The notes beneath the pieces are model-generated. The model saw only the letters and a list, made by a program, of their open reading frames with translations, made no database searches and had not been told where the DNA came from. Shown here piece by piece: positions 9,825 through 18,356 of a stretch of 64,000 bases of DNA. Position numbers and translations under genes: made by a program. Each line of letters opens with the position of its first letter. Position 1 is the stretch's first letter. This stretch comes from Alishewanella jeotgali KCTC 22429 (lineage in GTDB: Bacteria > Pseudomonadota > Gammaproteobacteria > Enterobacterales > Alteromonadaceae): positions 1 to 64,000 of the forward strand of contig NZ_AHTH01000045.1 in the NCBI RefSeq assembly GCF_000245735.1. Reading direction: 5' to 3'.

Positions 9825-10739
9825 TTAATTGCCGCTGGCGGCCCAGTACAAACCGGCACTGAGTAGTAAGGGATAAAGATGGCACAGCAGCACATTCAGG
9901 CCAAGGTAAGGTGCCAGCTCGCGTGGTTTATCTGCCAGCCGGAAAATGCCAGGCAGAATTTTCAGCAACAGCGGCAAACTGAGTAAGCCAAGTAAGCTCT
10001 GCCAGGGCAGCGCACCCAGGGCAACACCAAGCAGCAGTAACAGATAGCTGGCAGCAGCCAGCAGACTATAAACACTGGCACTGTGGCTGCGGCCAATGAC
10101 AATCGGCAAATGCCGGCGTCCGACCTGCCTGTCGGCTTCGACATCCGGAAACTGATTTAACAGCAACAGGTTGGAGACCAGCAAACTGATAATGGCGGCC
10201 AACAGCCAGGCTGCCATGCTGACTTGCTGTGCAAATACCCAAAACGCGCCCAGCGTCATCAACAAACCAAAGCCAATGCCTGGCGCCAGCAGGCAGGCCA
10301 GTGGTGAGCGGTTCAGATATTGGGTATAGGCGTAAATAATCAGCACACCCGGAATACCAATCAGCAGCAGTTGCCAGCCATGCAATAAGGTGAGGTAAAG
10401 TCCGCCGGCGATCAGTAATGCTAAGCTGATCACGGCAATCGCCAATGCGGCGTAACTGGCAGCCGGATTAGCCACCAGAGTACCGCTACCACCGCTAAAG
10501 GGCGTGCGTTCGGTCAGAAAATCCAGACCGGACTTAAAATCAAAATATTCATTAAAGGCATTAACGCTGATATGGGCACAGAGCGCCAGTAAGGTCACCA
10601 ATAACAGGGTTGGCCAGCCAGGTGAGGCGCCGGCTTGCCAACTGGCGGTGGCGGACAGCAGGATGCAAACTAAGGTCAGGGTTAGAAAATTTGCCCGGCT
10701 GACGCCTAGCAGGGTGTTAAGCACTGATCCGCTCTCCAT
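9825..10739 (-). CDS. UbiA/MenA-type prenyltransferase at head of frd operon
   Basis: Integral membrane prenyltransferase, probably attaching a polyprenyl chain to an aromatic quinone precursor; 1,4-dihydroxy-2-naphthoate (MenA activity) is the best guess. The first Asp-rich motif is NAFNEYFDFKSGLD (compare N-D-Y-F-D-Y in MenA), and the second is NQFPDVEADRQVGRRHLPIVIG. About eight hydrophobic helices and 304 residues fit the family. It lies 13 bases before frdA on the same strand, so menaquinone supply for fumarate reductase is a natural inference, but substrate specificity cannot be read from sequence. The ATG has no clear ribosome site; a GTG five codons in, preceded by GGAG, is an alternative start. 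Confidence 0.75.
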   Translation of the reverse strand: MESGSVLNTLLGVSRANFLTLTLVCILLSATASWQAGASPGWPTLLLVTLLALCAHISVNAFNEYFDFKSGLDFLTERTPFSGGSGTLVANPAASYAALAIAVISLALLIAGGLYLTLLHGWQLLLIGIPGVLIIYAYTQYLNRSPLACLLAPGIGFGLLMTLGAFWVFAQQVSMAAWLLAAIISLLVSNLLLLNQFPDVEADRQVGRRHLPIVIGRSHSASVYSLLAAASYLLLLLGVALGALPWQSLLGLLSLPLLLKILPGIFRLADKPRELAPYLGLNVLLCHLYPLLLSAGLYWAASGN

Positions 10740-10805
10740 TCACGCCATTCTTAGAAGCAGCATAGCGGGTTTTGGGCGGAAAAACTTTGATCTCAGCGGT
10801 CTTTT

Positions 10806-11663
10806 CTACCAAAGACCGAGTTGTTGGCGCGCTTCTCCTGGCCAAAGAGCCAGTACCGGGTGCTGCAAGCCGGGCACCATTGGCTGTAAATCAGCGACAA
10901 ACTGGCGGCATAAGGCCGGTGCGCCATGATTATCCGGAGTATGAAAGTAGCAGTAGGGAGTTTTACCGGCCTGCAGCCAGTCGGCGACTTTGCGTAACCA
11001 GGGTTGATAATAATGCTGGTTGATGCTGGCATCATCACAGCCGATAAAGCGGATCACCGGTTGGGCGCTCAGACAGATTGCATGTACTGGTAGCCGGGGC
11101 TTTTTTTGTTGTGCATCCAATAGCGCCGGACTGCGGGCCGGCACACTAAACAGCGCCCGGCTATCGAGCACCACCCGTTCGCATTGATACTGCTGTAGTA
11201 AGCGGTTTAAGCTGATTTCGTGTGCCGCCTTATCGAAGAAGGCCGGATGCCGCACTTCAACGCACAGCGGGTAATGCGGGCGAAGCGTAGCAAGTTGCTG
11301 TTCCAGCCAGGGCAAGGCGTGCGGGCCGGTACTGGCCGGCAGTTGTAAATGCAGCATACCAAGCTTATCCCCTAACACGCTGAGCGTCTTTAACCAGGCC
11401 AGGATATCATCTGCTTGCGTTGTCGCGCTGTTATGCGAAAAACGCGACGGCAGCTTTAACTGCAGCCGGAAGTCAGCAGGCAAGGTCGCCGCCCAGCGCT
11501 TGAGGGTGGCGCTGTCCGGATCGGCATAAAAGCTGGTATTGCCCTCGACGCTGTTAAACACGGTGGCGTAATGGGCGAGAAAGTCGCTGCTGCTGGTACC
11601 TTGCGGATACAGGCTGCCACGCCAGTGTGGATTAGCCCACAGCGGGCAGCCCAGGTAGAGCAT
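10806..11663 (-). CDS. DUF72 (YecE-like) family protein
   Basis: Member of the DUF72 family, a TIM-barrel-like fold of unknown activity. The start LYLGCPLWANPHWRGSLYP and the stretch YATVFNSVEGNTSFYADPD are the usual family landmarks, followed by FRLQLKLPSRFSHN and the VEVRHPAFF segment. The length of 285 residues is normal. Its ATG directly abuts the panC stop (TAAATG) with GGAAG upstream, so it is probably translated from the pan transcript. There is no known link to pantothenate synthesis. Confidence 0.85.
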   Translation of the reverse strand: MLYLGCPLWANPHWRGSLYPQGTSSSDFLAHYATVFNSVEGNTSFYADPDSATLKRWAATLPADFRLQLKLPSRFSHNSATTQADDILAWLKTLSVLGDKLGMLHLQLPASTGPHALPWLEQQLATLRPHYPLCVEVRHPAFFDKAAHEISLNRLLQQYQCERVVLDSRALFSVPARSPALLDAQQKKPRLPVHAICLSAQPVIRFIGCDDASINQHYYQPWLRKVADWLQAGKTPYCYFHTPDNHGAPALCRQFVADLQPMVPGLQHPVLALWPGEARQQLGLW

Positions 11664-12506
11664 TTACACTTCCAGATTATCGATCAGCCGGGTGCTACCC
11701 AGTTTGGCTGCCGCCAGGATCACTTTTGGCTCATTGGCGTCATTGGCCAGGGCTAAGGTCTGACGATGGCTGATATTCAGATAATCCGGGATAAAACCGG
11801 CCGCCTGTAACGCCGCTTTGGCGTTTTGCTCCAGCTCGCGGTAAGGGGCGGCAGCAGCCAGGATCTGTTGTTTTAGTTGCTGCAGGATCTGATATAACGC
11901 CGGTGCCTTGGCACGTTCCTCTGCCGTCAGATAACCGTTACGCGAGCTGAGTGCCAGACCATCCGCCGCGCGCTCAGTCGGCACCCCGATAATCTCAATC
12001 GGAAACGACAGGTCTGCCACCATCTGGCGGATAATCGCCAGTTGCTGATAGTCCTTCTGACCAAAACAGGCGACATCCGGTTGCACCAGATTAAACAGTT
12101 TCGCCACCACGGTGCTAACGCCGCGGAAATGACCGGCCCGGCTGGCGCCACAGTGTAAATCGCCCAGTTTCGGTACTTCGACAAAGCTTTGTACGTCCAG
12201 CCCGTGCGGATACATGATGGCCGGCGTGGGCGTGAACAAGGCGGCACAGCCATGTGCAGTCAGGCCTTGCATATCAGCCGCCAGGGTACGCGGATACTTG
12301 TCCAGATCTTCGTTCTGACCAAATTGCATCGGATTAACAAAGATGCTGGCAATCACCACATCGGCATGTTGGCGGGCGATATCAACCAGCCGGAAATGGC
12401 CGGCGTGCAGATTACCCATCGTTGGCACAAAGCCAATGCGTTTACCGGCTAAGCGCCAGTCGCGGATTTGCGCCCGTAGCGCAGAGATCGATTCCAGGTG
12501 CTGCAT
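11664..12506 (-). CDS. panC: Pantothenate synthetase
   Basis: ATP-dependent condensation of pantoate with beta-alanine, the last step of pantothenate synthesis, in the cytosol. The nucleotide-binding [10 protein letters not shown] (HxGH signature) is near residue 30. The pantoate-binding FVNPMQFG, the [17 protein letters not shown] segment and the LSSRNGYL loop are all present. The length of 280 residues is typical. It overlaps panB by one base (TAATG), implying coupled translation. The beta-alanine it needs is probably made by PanP encoded at 4.3-5.9 kb. Confidence 0.97.
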   Translation of the reverse strand: MQHLESISALRAQIRDWRLAGKRIGFVPTMGNLHAGHFRLVDIARQHADVVIASIFVNPMQFGQNEDLDKYPRTLAADMQGLTAHGCAALFTPTPAIMYPHGLDVQSFVEVPKLGDLHCGASRAGHFRGVSTVVAKLFNLVQPDVACFGQKDYQQLAIIRQMVADLSFPIEIIGVPTERAADGLALSSRNGYLTAEERAKAPALYQILQQLKQQILAAAAPYRELEQNAKAALQAAGFIPDYLNISHRQTLALANDANEPKVILAAAKLGSTRLIDNLEV

Positions 12507-13300
12507 TATTGAAAACTGTGCTCTTTTGCCGGGAAAATGCCGGCTTTCACTTCACTGACATAGGTTGTTATGGCGCTACGGATGTCACCGGTTTGCGCCA
12601 GATAATTTTTGGAAAACTTTGGGATATAGCCACTGCTGATGCCAAGTAAATCATGCATCACCAGTACCTGACCATCGGTGACGTTGCCGGCACCAATACC
12701 GATCACCGGAATGGTCAGCGCCTGAGTAATTCGCTCGGCCAGCGGCTGTGGAATACATTCCATCACCAGCAGTTGCGCACCGGCTTCCTGCAGCGCCAGC
12801 GCTTGCCGGACCATGGCATCGGCTTTTTCCGCGGTTTTACCCTGCACTTTAAAGCCACCAAACAAGTGGACGGATTGCGGCGTTAAGCCTAAATGACCAC
12901 ACACCGGCACGCCGCGCTCGGTCAGGGCTTTGATGGTTGGCAGTAAAAAGTCACCGCCTTCTAATTTCACCATATTGGCACCGGCCTGCATCAGCGGCGT
13001 CGCATTATGCATCGCCTGCTCCGGCGTGGCATAGCTCATAAAGGGCATGTCGGCAATCACAAAGGCATCGGGGGCACCGGCGCGCACCGCCCGGGTGTGA
13101 TAAGCGATATCGGCGGTGGTAACGGGTAGTGTATCGCTATGACCCTGCAGTACCATGCCCAGCGAGTCGCCAATTAGCAGCACATCGACGCCTTGCTCGG
13201 CAAAGAGTTTGGCGAAGCTGGCATCATAAGCCGTTAACATGGTGATTTTGTCACCTTGTTGCTTCATTTTTTGCAGTACGGCAGTGGTAATTTTCGGCAT
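12506..13300 (-). CDS. panB: 3-methyl-2-oxobutanoate hydroxymethyltransferase
   Basis: Transfers a hydroxymethyl group from methylene-tetrahydrofolate to alpha-ketoisovalerate, giving ketopantoate in the pantothenate pathway. The Mg-binding and substrate motifs [33 protein letters not shown] and VKLEGG are intact, and [31 protein letters not shown] is the signature near the C-terminus. It is 264 residues long, the same as E. coli PanB. It follows folK with a 52-base gap and precedes panC with a one-base overlap, the same order as in E. coli. Confidence 0.97.
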   Translation of the reverse strand: MPKITTAVLQKMKQQGDKITMLTAYDASFAKLFAEQGVDVLLIGDSLGMVLQGHSDTLPVTTADIAYHTRAVRAGAPDAFVIADMPFMSYATPEQAMHNATPLMQAGANMVKLEGGDFLLPTIKALTERGVPVCGHLGLTPQSVHLFGGFKVQGKTAEKADAMVRQALALQEAGAQLLVMECIPQPLAERITQALTIPVIGIGAGNVTDGQVLVMHDLLGISSGYIPKFSKNYLAQTGDIRSAITTYVSEVKAGIFPAKEHSFQ

Positions 13301-13352
13301 TTTGATCTATTCCGACAGTGAGTCCGGATGCGCACCTTCGCACAAAGTGGCG

Positions 13353-13856
13353 TCAGTCGCAAGGAGGTTGCAGTGGCGTCAGGCCATTTAGTGGCACCCG
13401 TTGTAGCAGGCTCTGTAACGTTACGCCATCAGGTAAAATTAAATCCGGTGCCAGCTCGGCCAGCGGATACAACACAAACTCCCGCAGCTGCATACCATAG
13501 TGTGGCACAGTCAGCTCGGGATGATCGATTTGTTGCATGCCGAATAACAGGATATCTAAATCCAGGGTGCGGGGGCCCCAACGCTCGGCTTTGCGTTGCC
13601 GGCCATGCGCAAGTTCGATCTGCTGTAAGGCGTGCAGTAACGCCAGCGGCGTTAAACGGGTATCCAGTGCCGCTACCGCATTAACATAATCCGGCTGATC
13701 CTGTGGCCCCATCGGTTTGGAGCTGTAAAGGCGCGATACCTGCACCAGCCTGGTTTCGGGCAGTTGTCCAAGGGCTGTCACCGCGGCCTGCAGCTGCGCC
13801 ACCGGTTTCACCAGATTGGCGCCCAGGCCAATATAACAACGTTCAGCTGCCAGCAT
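13353..13856 (-). CDS. folK: 2-amino-4-hydroxy-6-hydroxymethyldihydropteridine pyrophosphokinase
   Basis: Transfers pyrophosphate from ATP to hydroxymethyl-dihydropterin in folate synthesis. CYIGLGANLVKPVAQLQ at the start and the diagnostic ERWGPRTLDLDILLFG signature in the middle identify it, with LTVPHYGMQLREFVLYPLAELAP after that. I chose the ATG before LAAERCYIGLGANL, giving 167 residues (E. coli FolK has 159) and a 14-base overlap with the 3' end of pcnB. A start 60 bases upstream would place an unconserved extension deeper inside pcnB. The pcnB-folK pair is the same as in E. coli. Confidence 0.93.
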   Translation of the reverse strand: MLAAERCYIGLGANLVKPVAQLQAAVTALGQLPETRLVQVSRLYSSKPMGPQDQPDYVNAVAALDTRLTPLALLHALQQIELAHGRQRKAERWGPRTLDLDILLFGMQQIDHPELTVPHYGMQLREFVLYPLAELAPDLILPDGVTLQSLLQRVPLNGLTPLQPPCD

Positions 13857-15318
13857 TATCAGTATTGCCAGTTGGCGCTTTACGTTTGGTACGCCGGCGT
13901 TTTGGCCGCTCGACACCGGCTTTGCCGAGTTGATTAATCAGCTGCAGCTTGCCGGCTTCATCGGTAAATTGAAAACTCTGCCACCAGTTTGCCAGTGCAG
14001 TCAGTTCACCGCCCTCGGCTGCGGCTCTTAGTTGCAAAAAGTCAAAAGCGCCGCGGAATTTATTTTGTTCCATCAGCTTAAAGGCACGACGACCAGCGCG
14101 TTTTGGCAGCCGGCTTTGTAAGATCCAGATATCGCGCATTGCCAGACTAAAGCGTTTCGGAATGGCAATACTACGCTGCACGTCATCCAGCACTTCGGTC
14201 ATCGCGATGCTGAGGGCATCATTTTCATTCAGGCCACTCTCAATCAGCAGCGTCTGGGCCCGCACTTCTACCGGGTACCACAGCATGGCGGCAAACACAA
14301 AGGCCGGCGTCACCGGTTTGTCCTGCGCGACCCGCTGATCGGTATCCTGCAAGGCACGGGTGACCAGTTGAAAGGCTTTACCTTCCGGTTCCTGCTTTAA
14401 CAGTTTTTCCAGCTGCGGCAGTAATACCTTAAAGACTTTCAGCTCACGCATCAGCATAAAGTTGTCGAAGCCTTTGCCGGCCAGCCACATCTTAACCAGT
14501 TCATCAAACAGCCGTGGCGCCGGGATATTCTTTAGCAATACCGCCAGCTCAGGGATATCGCGCGCCGTATCCGGTGCGATTTGCATATTTAATTTAGTGG
14601 CAAAGCGGATGGCGCGCAGCATCCGTACCGGATCTTCACGATAGCGGGTTTCCGGATCGCCAATCAGTTCAATGCGCCGCTCGGCGATGCTTTGCATGCC
14701 GTTGGCAAAATCATAGATAGCAAAGTCTTTAATCGAGTAGTACAGCGCATTGACGCTAAAGTCGCGCCGCTCGGCATCTTCTTCAATGGTACCATACACA
14801 TTATCGCGCAGGATCTGACCGTGATCGCTGAGGCTGGCGATCTTGCTGCTATCTTCCTCGTCGTCAACGCCACTGTGATGGCCACGGAAGGTGGCGACTT
14901 CAATCACTTCGCGGCCAAAGACCACGTGTGCTAAGCGAAAACGGCGGCCAATCAGCCGGCAGTTGCGGAACACCTGCTTAATTTCTTCCGGCTTGGCATT
15001 GGTGACCACATCGAAATCTTTTGGCTGTAAGCCAAGCAATAAATCACGGATACAGCCACCGACCAGATAGGCGTCGTAGCCCGCATCTTTGAGCCGGTAC
15101 AACACTTTCAACGCATTCGGGCTGATATCTTTGCGCGAAATGGCATGCCGATCACGGCTAATCACCTGCAAGGGCGGCAAAACTGAAGAGGGCACCGGGT
15201 TGGCGCTGATAGCTTTAGTCGCCGGGGTTTTGGCAGCTTTAGCCGGCTTGCCACTGCTCGGTTGGGTGGCAGTTTTGCTCAGCTTACGGCGGCAAAAATC
15301 AAGCACTCGCGAAATAAT
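13843..15318 (-). CDS. pcnB: Poly(A) polymerase I, predicted AUU start codon
   Basis: Adds 3' poly(A) tails to RNA and promotes its decay. The nucleotidyltransferase core has LVGGCIRDLLLG and KDFDVVTNA (catalytic aspartates), then RRFRLAHVVFG and NPETRYREDPVRMLRA-type sequence (here GDPETRYREDPVRMLRAIRF). It ends in the usual basic tail RPKRRRTKRKAP. No ATG, GTG or TTG fits the N-terminus: the ISRVLDFCRRKL segment, equivalent to the TRVANFCRKVL start of E. coli PcnB, begins at an ATT preceded by AGGAG with seven bases between. E. coli pcnB itself is known to start at AUU, so I annotate ATT, giving 491 residues. An ATG 54 bases upstream lacks a ribosome site. Confidence 0.9.
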   Translation of the reverse strand: MISRVLDFCRRKLSKTATQPSSGKPAKAAKTPATKAISANPVPSSVLPPLQVISRDRHAISRKDISPNALKVLYRLKDAGYDAYLVGGCIRDLLLGLQPKDFDVVTNAKPEEIKQVFRNCRLIGRRFRLAHVVFGREVIEVATFRGHHSGVDDEEDSSKIASLSDHGQILRDNVYGTIEEDAERRDFSVNALYYSIKDFAIYDFANGMQSIAERRIELIGDPETRYREDPVRMLRAIRFATKLNMQIAPDTARDIPELAVLLKNIPAPRLFDELVKMWLAGKGFDNFMLMRELKVFKVLLPQLEKLLKQEPEGKAFQLVTRALQDTDQRVAQDKPVTPAFVFAAMLWYPVEVRAQTLLIESGLNENDALSIAMTEVLDDVQRSIAIPKRFSLAMRDIWILQSRLPKRAGRRAFKLMEQNKFRGAFDFLQLRAAAEGGELTALANWWQSFQFTDEAGKLQLINQLGKAGVERPKRRRTKRKAPTGNTDNAGS

Positions 15319-15325
15319 GATATGT

Positions 15326-15330
15326 CTCCT
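15326..15330 (-). promoter_or_regulatory. Shine-Dalgarno site that fixes the pcnB AUU start
   Basis: AGGAG on the minus strand, seven bases before the ATT codon. It is the only strong ribosome-binding sequence near the conserved N-terminus, and it is too far (19 bases) from the next possible GTG. It therefore decides for the AUU start. Confidence 0.65.
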
Positions 15331-15418
15331 AAAAACCGATACGGCACTTTGGCCGAAAAACCGGCGTATCATACCCGAATTGCCGGAAAATGAGAATGTA
15401 AGGCCGGCGGCAAATTTA

Positions 15419-16327
15419 TCAGGCAAAGTCAGGGCAGCGCACTTCCAACTGCTGCGGTACCTGACGTAATTGCCAGTTGCCAAGTGCCCAGGCTAACAAC
15501 TCGCTCACCGGGGCACCGGCAAGCTCTGCCGGCGGCGGATGGCCAAGTACAGTTAAGGCCGCCGCCATACTTTGCGTCAGCGGCCAATCTTGCAACGGCC
15601 TGGCATGGTTTTGTTTACTCAGCTTCTGGCCAGGTGCTGTTACCGCCAGCGGTAAATGGCCATAGTCAGGCGCTGCTGCGCCCAATAACCAAAATAAGTG
15701 CTGTTGCCGGCTGGTCATCGTCAGCAAATCGGCGCCACGGATCACTTGTGTAATGCCCTGATCCCAATCATCCACTACCACCACCAACTGGTAGCTAAAC
15801 AGACCATCCCGACGTTTTACCACATAGTGCTCGGCGGCCAGGGCGGCGTCGATCTGCTGCGGGCCGAAGACCAGATCGCTAAAGCCGGTTGCAGCCGGGC
15901 TGCAGAGTCGCCAGGCTAACGGCTCAGCAGACAGTCCGAGGTACTGACAAGTACCGGGATAAATCCCACCGCCATCGCTAATTTGTTTACGGCTGCACTG
16001 ACAACCATAGATCAGCCCTTGCTGGCGTAGCTGTTGAAAAATGCTTTGGTAACGTTCCAGCCGCTGGCTTTGATACCAAATCTCGCCATCCCACTGCAGA
16101 CCAAAGCTTTCCAGTGCCGTTAAAATGGCGCTGTCGGCGCCGGGTTGGGTGCGCGGGGTATCGATATCTTCGATGCGCACCAGCCAACGGCCAGCCTGAC
16201 TCTTTGCCTGCAAATAACTACCCAGGGCAGCAATTAAGGAGCCAAAGTGCAGCGGACCAGAAGGGGAGGGAGCAAAACGGCCGGTATAGCCGGCCGTGTT
16301 TTGGGGGGAAGAGCTGGCGTTTGCCAA
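15419..16327 (-). CDS. gluQRS: Glutamyl-Q tRNA(Asp) synthetase
   Basis: Glutamylates the queuosine base of tRNA(Asp); a truncated paralogue of glutamyl-tRNA synthetase without an anticodon-binding domain. The adenylate-binding motif appears as PSPSGPLHFGSL and the second class I motif as KLSKQNHARPL. Zinc ligands are in YGCQCSRKQI followed by GGIYPGTCQY. The length of 302 residues is normal for GluQRS and far below GltX. It starts 11 bases after dksA, as in E. coli, where dksA-gluQRS are also adjacent. A 100-base gap separates it from the pcnB start. Confidence 0.95.
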   Translation of the reverse strand: MANASSSPQNTAGYTGRFAPSPSGPLHFGSLIAALGSYLQAKSQAGRWLVRIEDIDTPRTQPGADSAILTALESFGLQWDGEIWYQSQRLERYQSIFQQLRQQGLIYGCQCSRKQISDGGGIYPGTCQYLGLSAEPLAWRLCSPAATGFSDLVFGPQQIDAALAAEHYVVKRRDGLFSYQLVVVVDDWDQGITQVIRGADLLTMTSRQQHLFWLLGAAAPDYGHLPLAVTAPGQKLSKQNHARPLQDWPLTQSMAAALTVLGHPPPAELAGAPVSELLAWALGNWQLRQVPQQLEVRCPDFA

Positions 16328-16338
16328 GGGATAAGACC

Positions 16339-16788
16339 TTAACCGCCTAACTGCTTCTCTTTGATTTCGGCCAGGGTTTTACAGTCGATACACTGATCGG
16401 CAGTTGGCCGCGCTTCTAAGCGCTTGATACCGATTTCAATGCCGCAGGTATCACAGTAACCGAAATCGTCGTTCTCAATTTTTTGTAGCGTTTTTTCAAT
16501 CTTTTTCAGCAGTTTACGTTCACGATCCCGTGCGCGCAGTTCTAAGCTGAATTCTTCTTCCTGCGCGGCCCGATCTACCGGATCCGGGAAGTTAGCGGCT
16601 TCGTCGGCCATATGGTTCTTGGTACGGTCAACTTCTTCCCGTAACTGTTGGCGCCAGGCATCGAGAATTTTGCGGAAATGCTCCAGCTGCTTCGGGTTCA
16701 TGTACTCTTCCCCGACCGCCTCCTGATATGGCTCAACACCGGCCAGCGCCAGCAGCCCCAGGGTTTTGTTGTTATTGCCCTCTGGCAT
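16339..16788 (-). CDS. dksA: RNA polymerase-binding transcription factor DksA
   Basis: Binds the RNA polymerase secondary channel and, with ppGpp, adjusts transcription of rRNA, tRNA and amino-acid genes. The coiled-coil carries tip aspartates D69 and D72 in [10 protein letters not shown]. The zinc finger uses C112, C115, C133 and C136 (CDTC...CIDC). I chose the ATG before PEGNNNK, which has AGGAGAG upstream, giving 149 residues against 151 in E. coli. It is first of the dksA-gluQRS-pcnB-folK-panBC gene set. Its promoter must lie in the 209-base spacer shared with divergent pepB. Confidence 0.97.
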   Translation of the reverse strand: MPEGNNNKTLGLLALAGVEPYQEAVGEEYMNPKQLEHFRKILDAWRQQLREEVDRTKNHMADEAANFPDPVDRAAQEEEFSLELRARDRERKLLKKIEKTLQKIENDDFGYCDTCGIEIGIKRLEARPTADQCIDCKTLAEIKEKQLGG

Positions 16789-16997
16789 GATTCTCTCCTG
16801 TACAATACCGCCAAGCAAAAAAGATGGCGGCTATAGATAGCAGAATATTAATGCTATCGCAATCACTATTGAAAAACCGCGGAAGTATACAGACTGAGCA
16901 GCCATTCGTCACTTTATTTTCAGCAGCCGCTCTGTGTTACAATGTTCAGCATCAGCCTTGCTAAGAAGCCGACAGCCCCCTATAAACGGAGTAAAAG

Positions 16998-18302
16998 ATG
17001 GAATCGACCACTAATCTGTTACACATTTCACTGACTCAGCAGCCAGCCGCTGCTGCCTTTGGTAAAGCCAGCCTGACCCCAAGCAGCCAGGGCTATCAAA
17101 TTCATGTTAAAGCCGGTGATGAGCTGCGTAGTATTCAAAAAGCTGCCCGGCAGCTGGATAACCTTGGTCTGACCGAGGTGCAGTTAGCGGGTGACTGGTC
17201 GCTGGAAGCGCAGTGGGCCTTTTATCAGGGCTTTATTAATGCCAAACGCTTTACCGGTGTTAATTTTACCGGCGATGCCGCAACAGTAACCCGTCTGCAG
17301 CAGCTGGTACGTTGTTACAGCTTTGCCCGCGGCCTGATTAACCAGACGCCGGAGCAATTATCTCCTGAGTTACTGTGTCAGCAGGCGGCAGCTTTTATTC
17401 AAGAGGTGGCAGGTGACGGCAAGGTTTCGCAGCAGATCCTGCTCGGTGAACAACTGCAACAGGCTGGCTGGCATGGAATTTATCAGGTTGGTCGCGGCAG
17501 CGATCGTGCACCGGCGCTGCTGGAGCTGGACTTTAACCCGACCGGCAACCCGGATGCGCCTGTTGCTGCGGCTTTGGTCGGTAAAGGCATTACCTTTGAC
17601 AGTGGCGGTTATTCGATTAAAGCGACTGAAGGCATGCTGACGATGAAATGTGATATGGGTGGTGCCGCGACAGTCACGGCAGCGCTGGCGCTGGCGATCC
17701 TCGGTGGTCTGACGCAGCGGGTCAAACTGATCTTATGCTGCGCCGAAAACCTGATCAGCGGTCATGCTTATAAGCTTGGCGATATTATTACCTATAAAAA
17801 TGGTACCACAGTAGAAATCGTCAATACCGATGCCGAAGGCCGGCTGGTACTGGCGGATGGTCTGCAACTGGCGGGCGACAGTGGTGCCGGGCTGATTATT
17901 GATGCTGCAACGCTGACCGGCGCTGCGCAAACGGCGGTTGGCACCGAATATAATGCCTTGTTTGCCTTAGATCAGGTACTGGCACAGCGGGCGCTGGCGT
18001 ATGCGGCGGAACAACAGGAACTGACCTGGCAGTTACCGCTGGCAAAATGGCATCAGCAGCAATGCCCGTCACCTTATGCCGATACGGCCAACAGCCGGCC
18101 GGTCAAAGGTGGCGGTGCCGGTGGCGCCAGTAATGCTGCCGGCTTTTTAAGTCGCTTTGTACCGAATGACGGTCAGGGCTGGTTGCACTTTGATTTAGCT
18201 GCCGCTTTTAATGGCAGCGCCAATGCCTATTGGGCGGCCGGTGCCACCGGTCAGGGCATTCGTACTATTGCCGCTACCCTGTTAGCGGAATTGTCAGCCT
18301 GA
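16998..18302 (+). CDS. pepB: Aminopeptidase B (M17 family)
   Basis: Two-metal cytosolic aminopeptidase of the leucyl aminopeptidase family. The metal and catalytic segments are GKGITFDSGGYSIK, MKCDMGGAATV and the family signature NTDAEGRLVLADGL. The ISGHAYKLGDIITYKNGTTVEIVN wording follows E. coli PepB rather than PepA, as does the 434-residue length (E. coli PepB 427). TACAAT at 16938-16943 is a candidate -10 element. It is divergent from dksA and precedes hrpB by 54 bases. Confidence 0.9.
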   Translation: MESTTNLLHISLTQQPAAAAFGKASLTPSSQGYQIHVKAGDELRSIQKAARQLDNLGLTEVQLAGDWSLEAQWAFYQGFINAKRFTGVNFTGDAATVTRLQQLVRCYSFARGLINQTPEQLSPELLCQQAAAFIQEVAGDGKVSQQILLGEQLQQAGWHGIYQVGRGSDRAPALLELDFNPTGNPDAPVAAALVGKGITFDSGGYSIKATEGMLTMKCDMGGAATVTAALALAILGGLTQRVKLILCCAENLISGHAYKLGDIITYKNGTTVEIVNTDAEGRLVLADGLQLAGDSGAGLIIDAATLTGAAQTAVGTEYNALFALDQVLAQRALAYAAEQQELTWQLPLAKWHQQQCPSPYADTANSRPVKGGGAGGASNAAGFLSRFVPNDGQGWLHFDLAAAFNGSANAYWAAGATGQGIRTIAATLLAELSA

Positions 18303-18356
18303 GTGGCGGCGGCAGCTAGCGCTTAGTGTGCTGCCGCTGTCTGAGAGAGCTATAGC

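Noticed and set aside
10740-10805. FNR box upstream of the prenyltransferase-frd operon
   Set aside because: Only a half-site-like ATCAA is present on the minus strand. The symmetrical TTGAT-n4-ATCAA is not found, so I do not call one.
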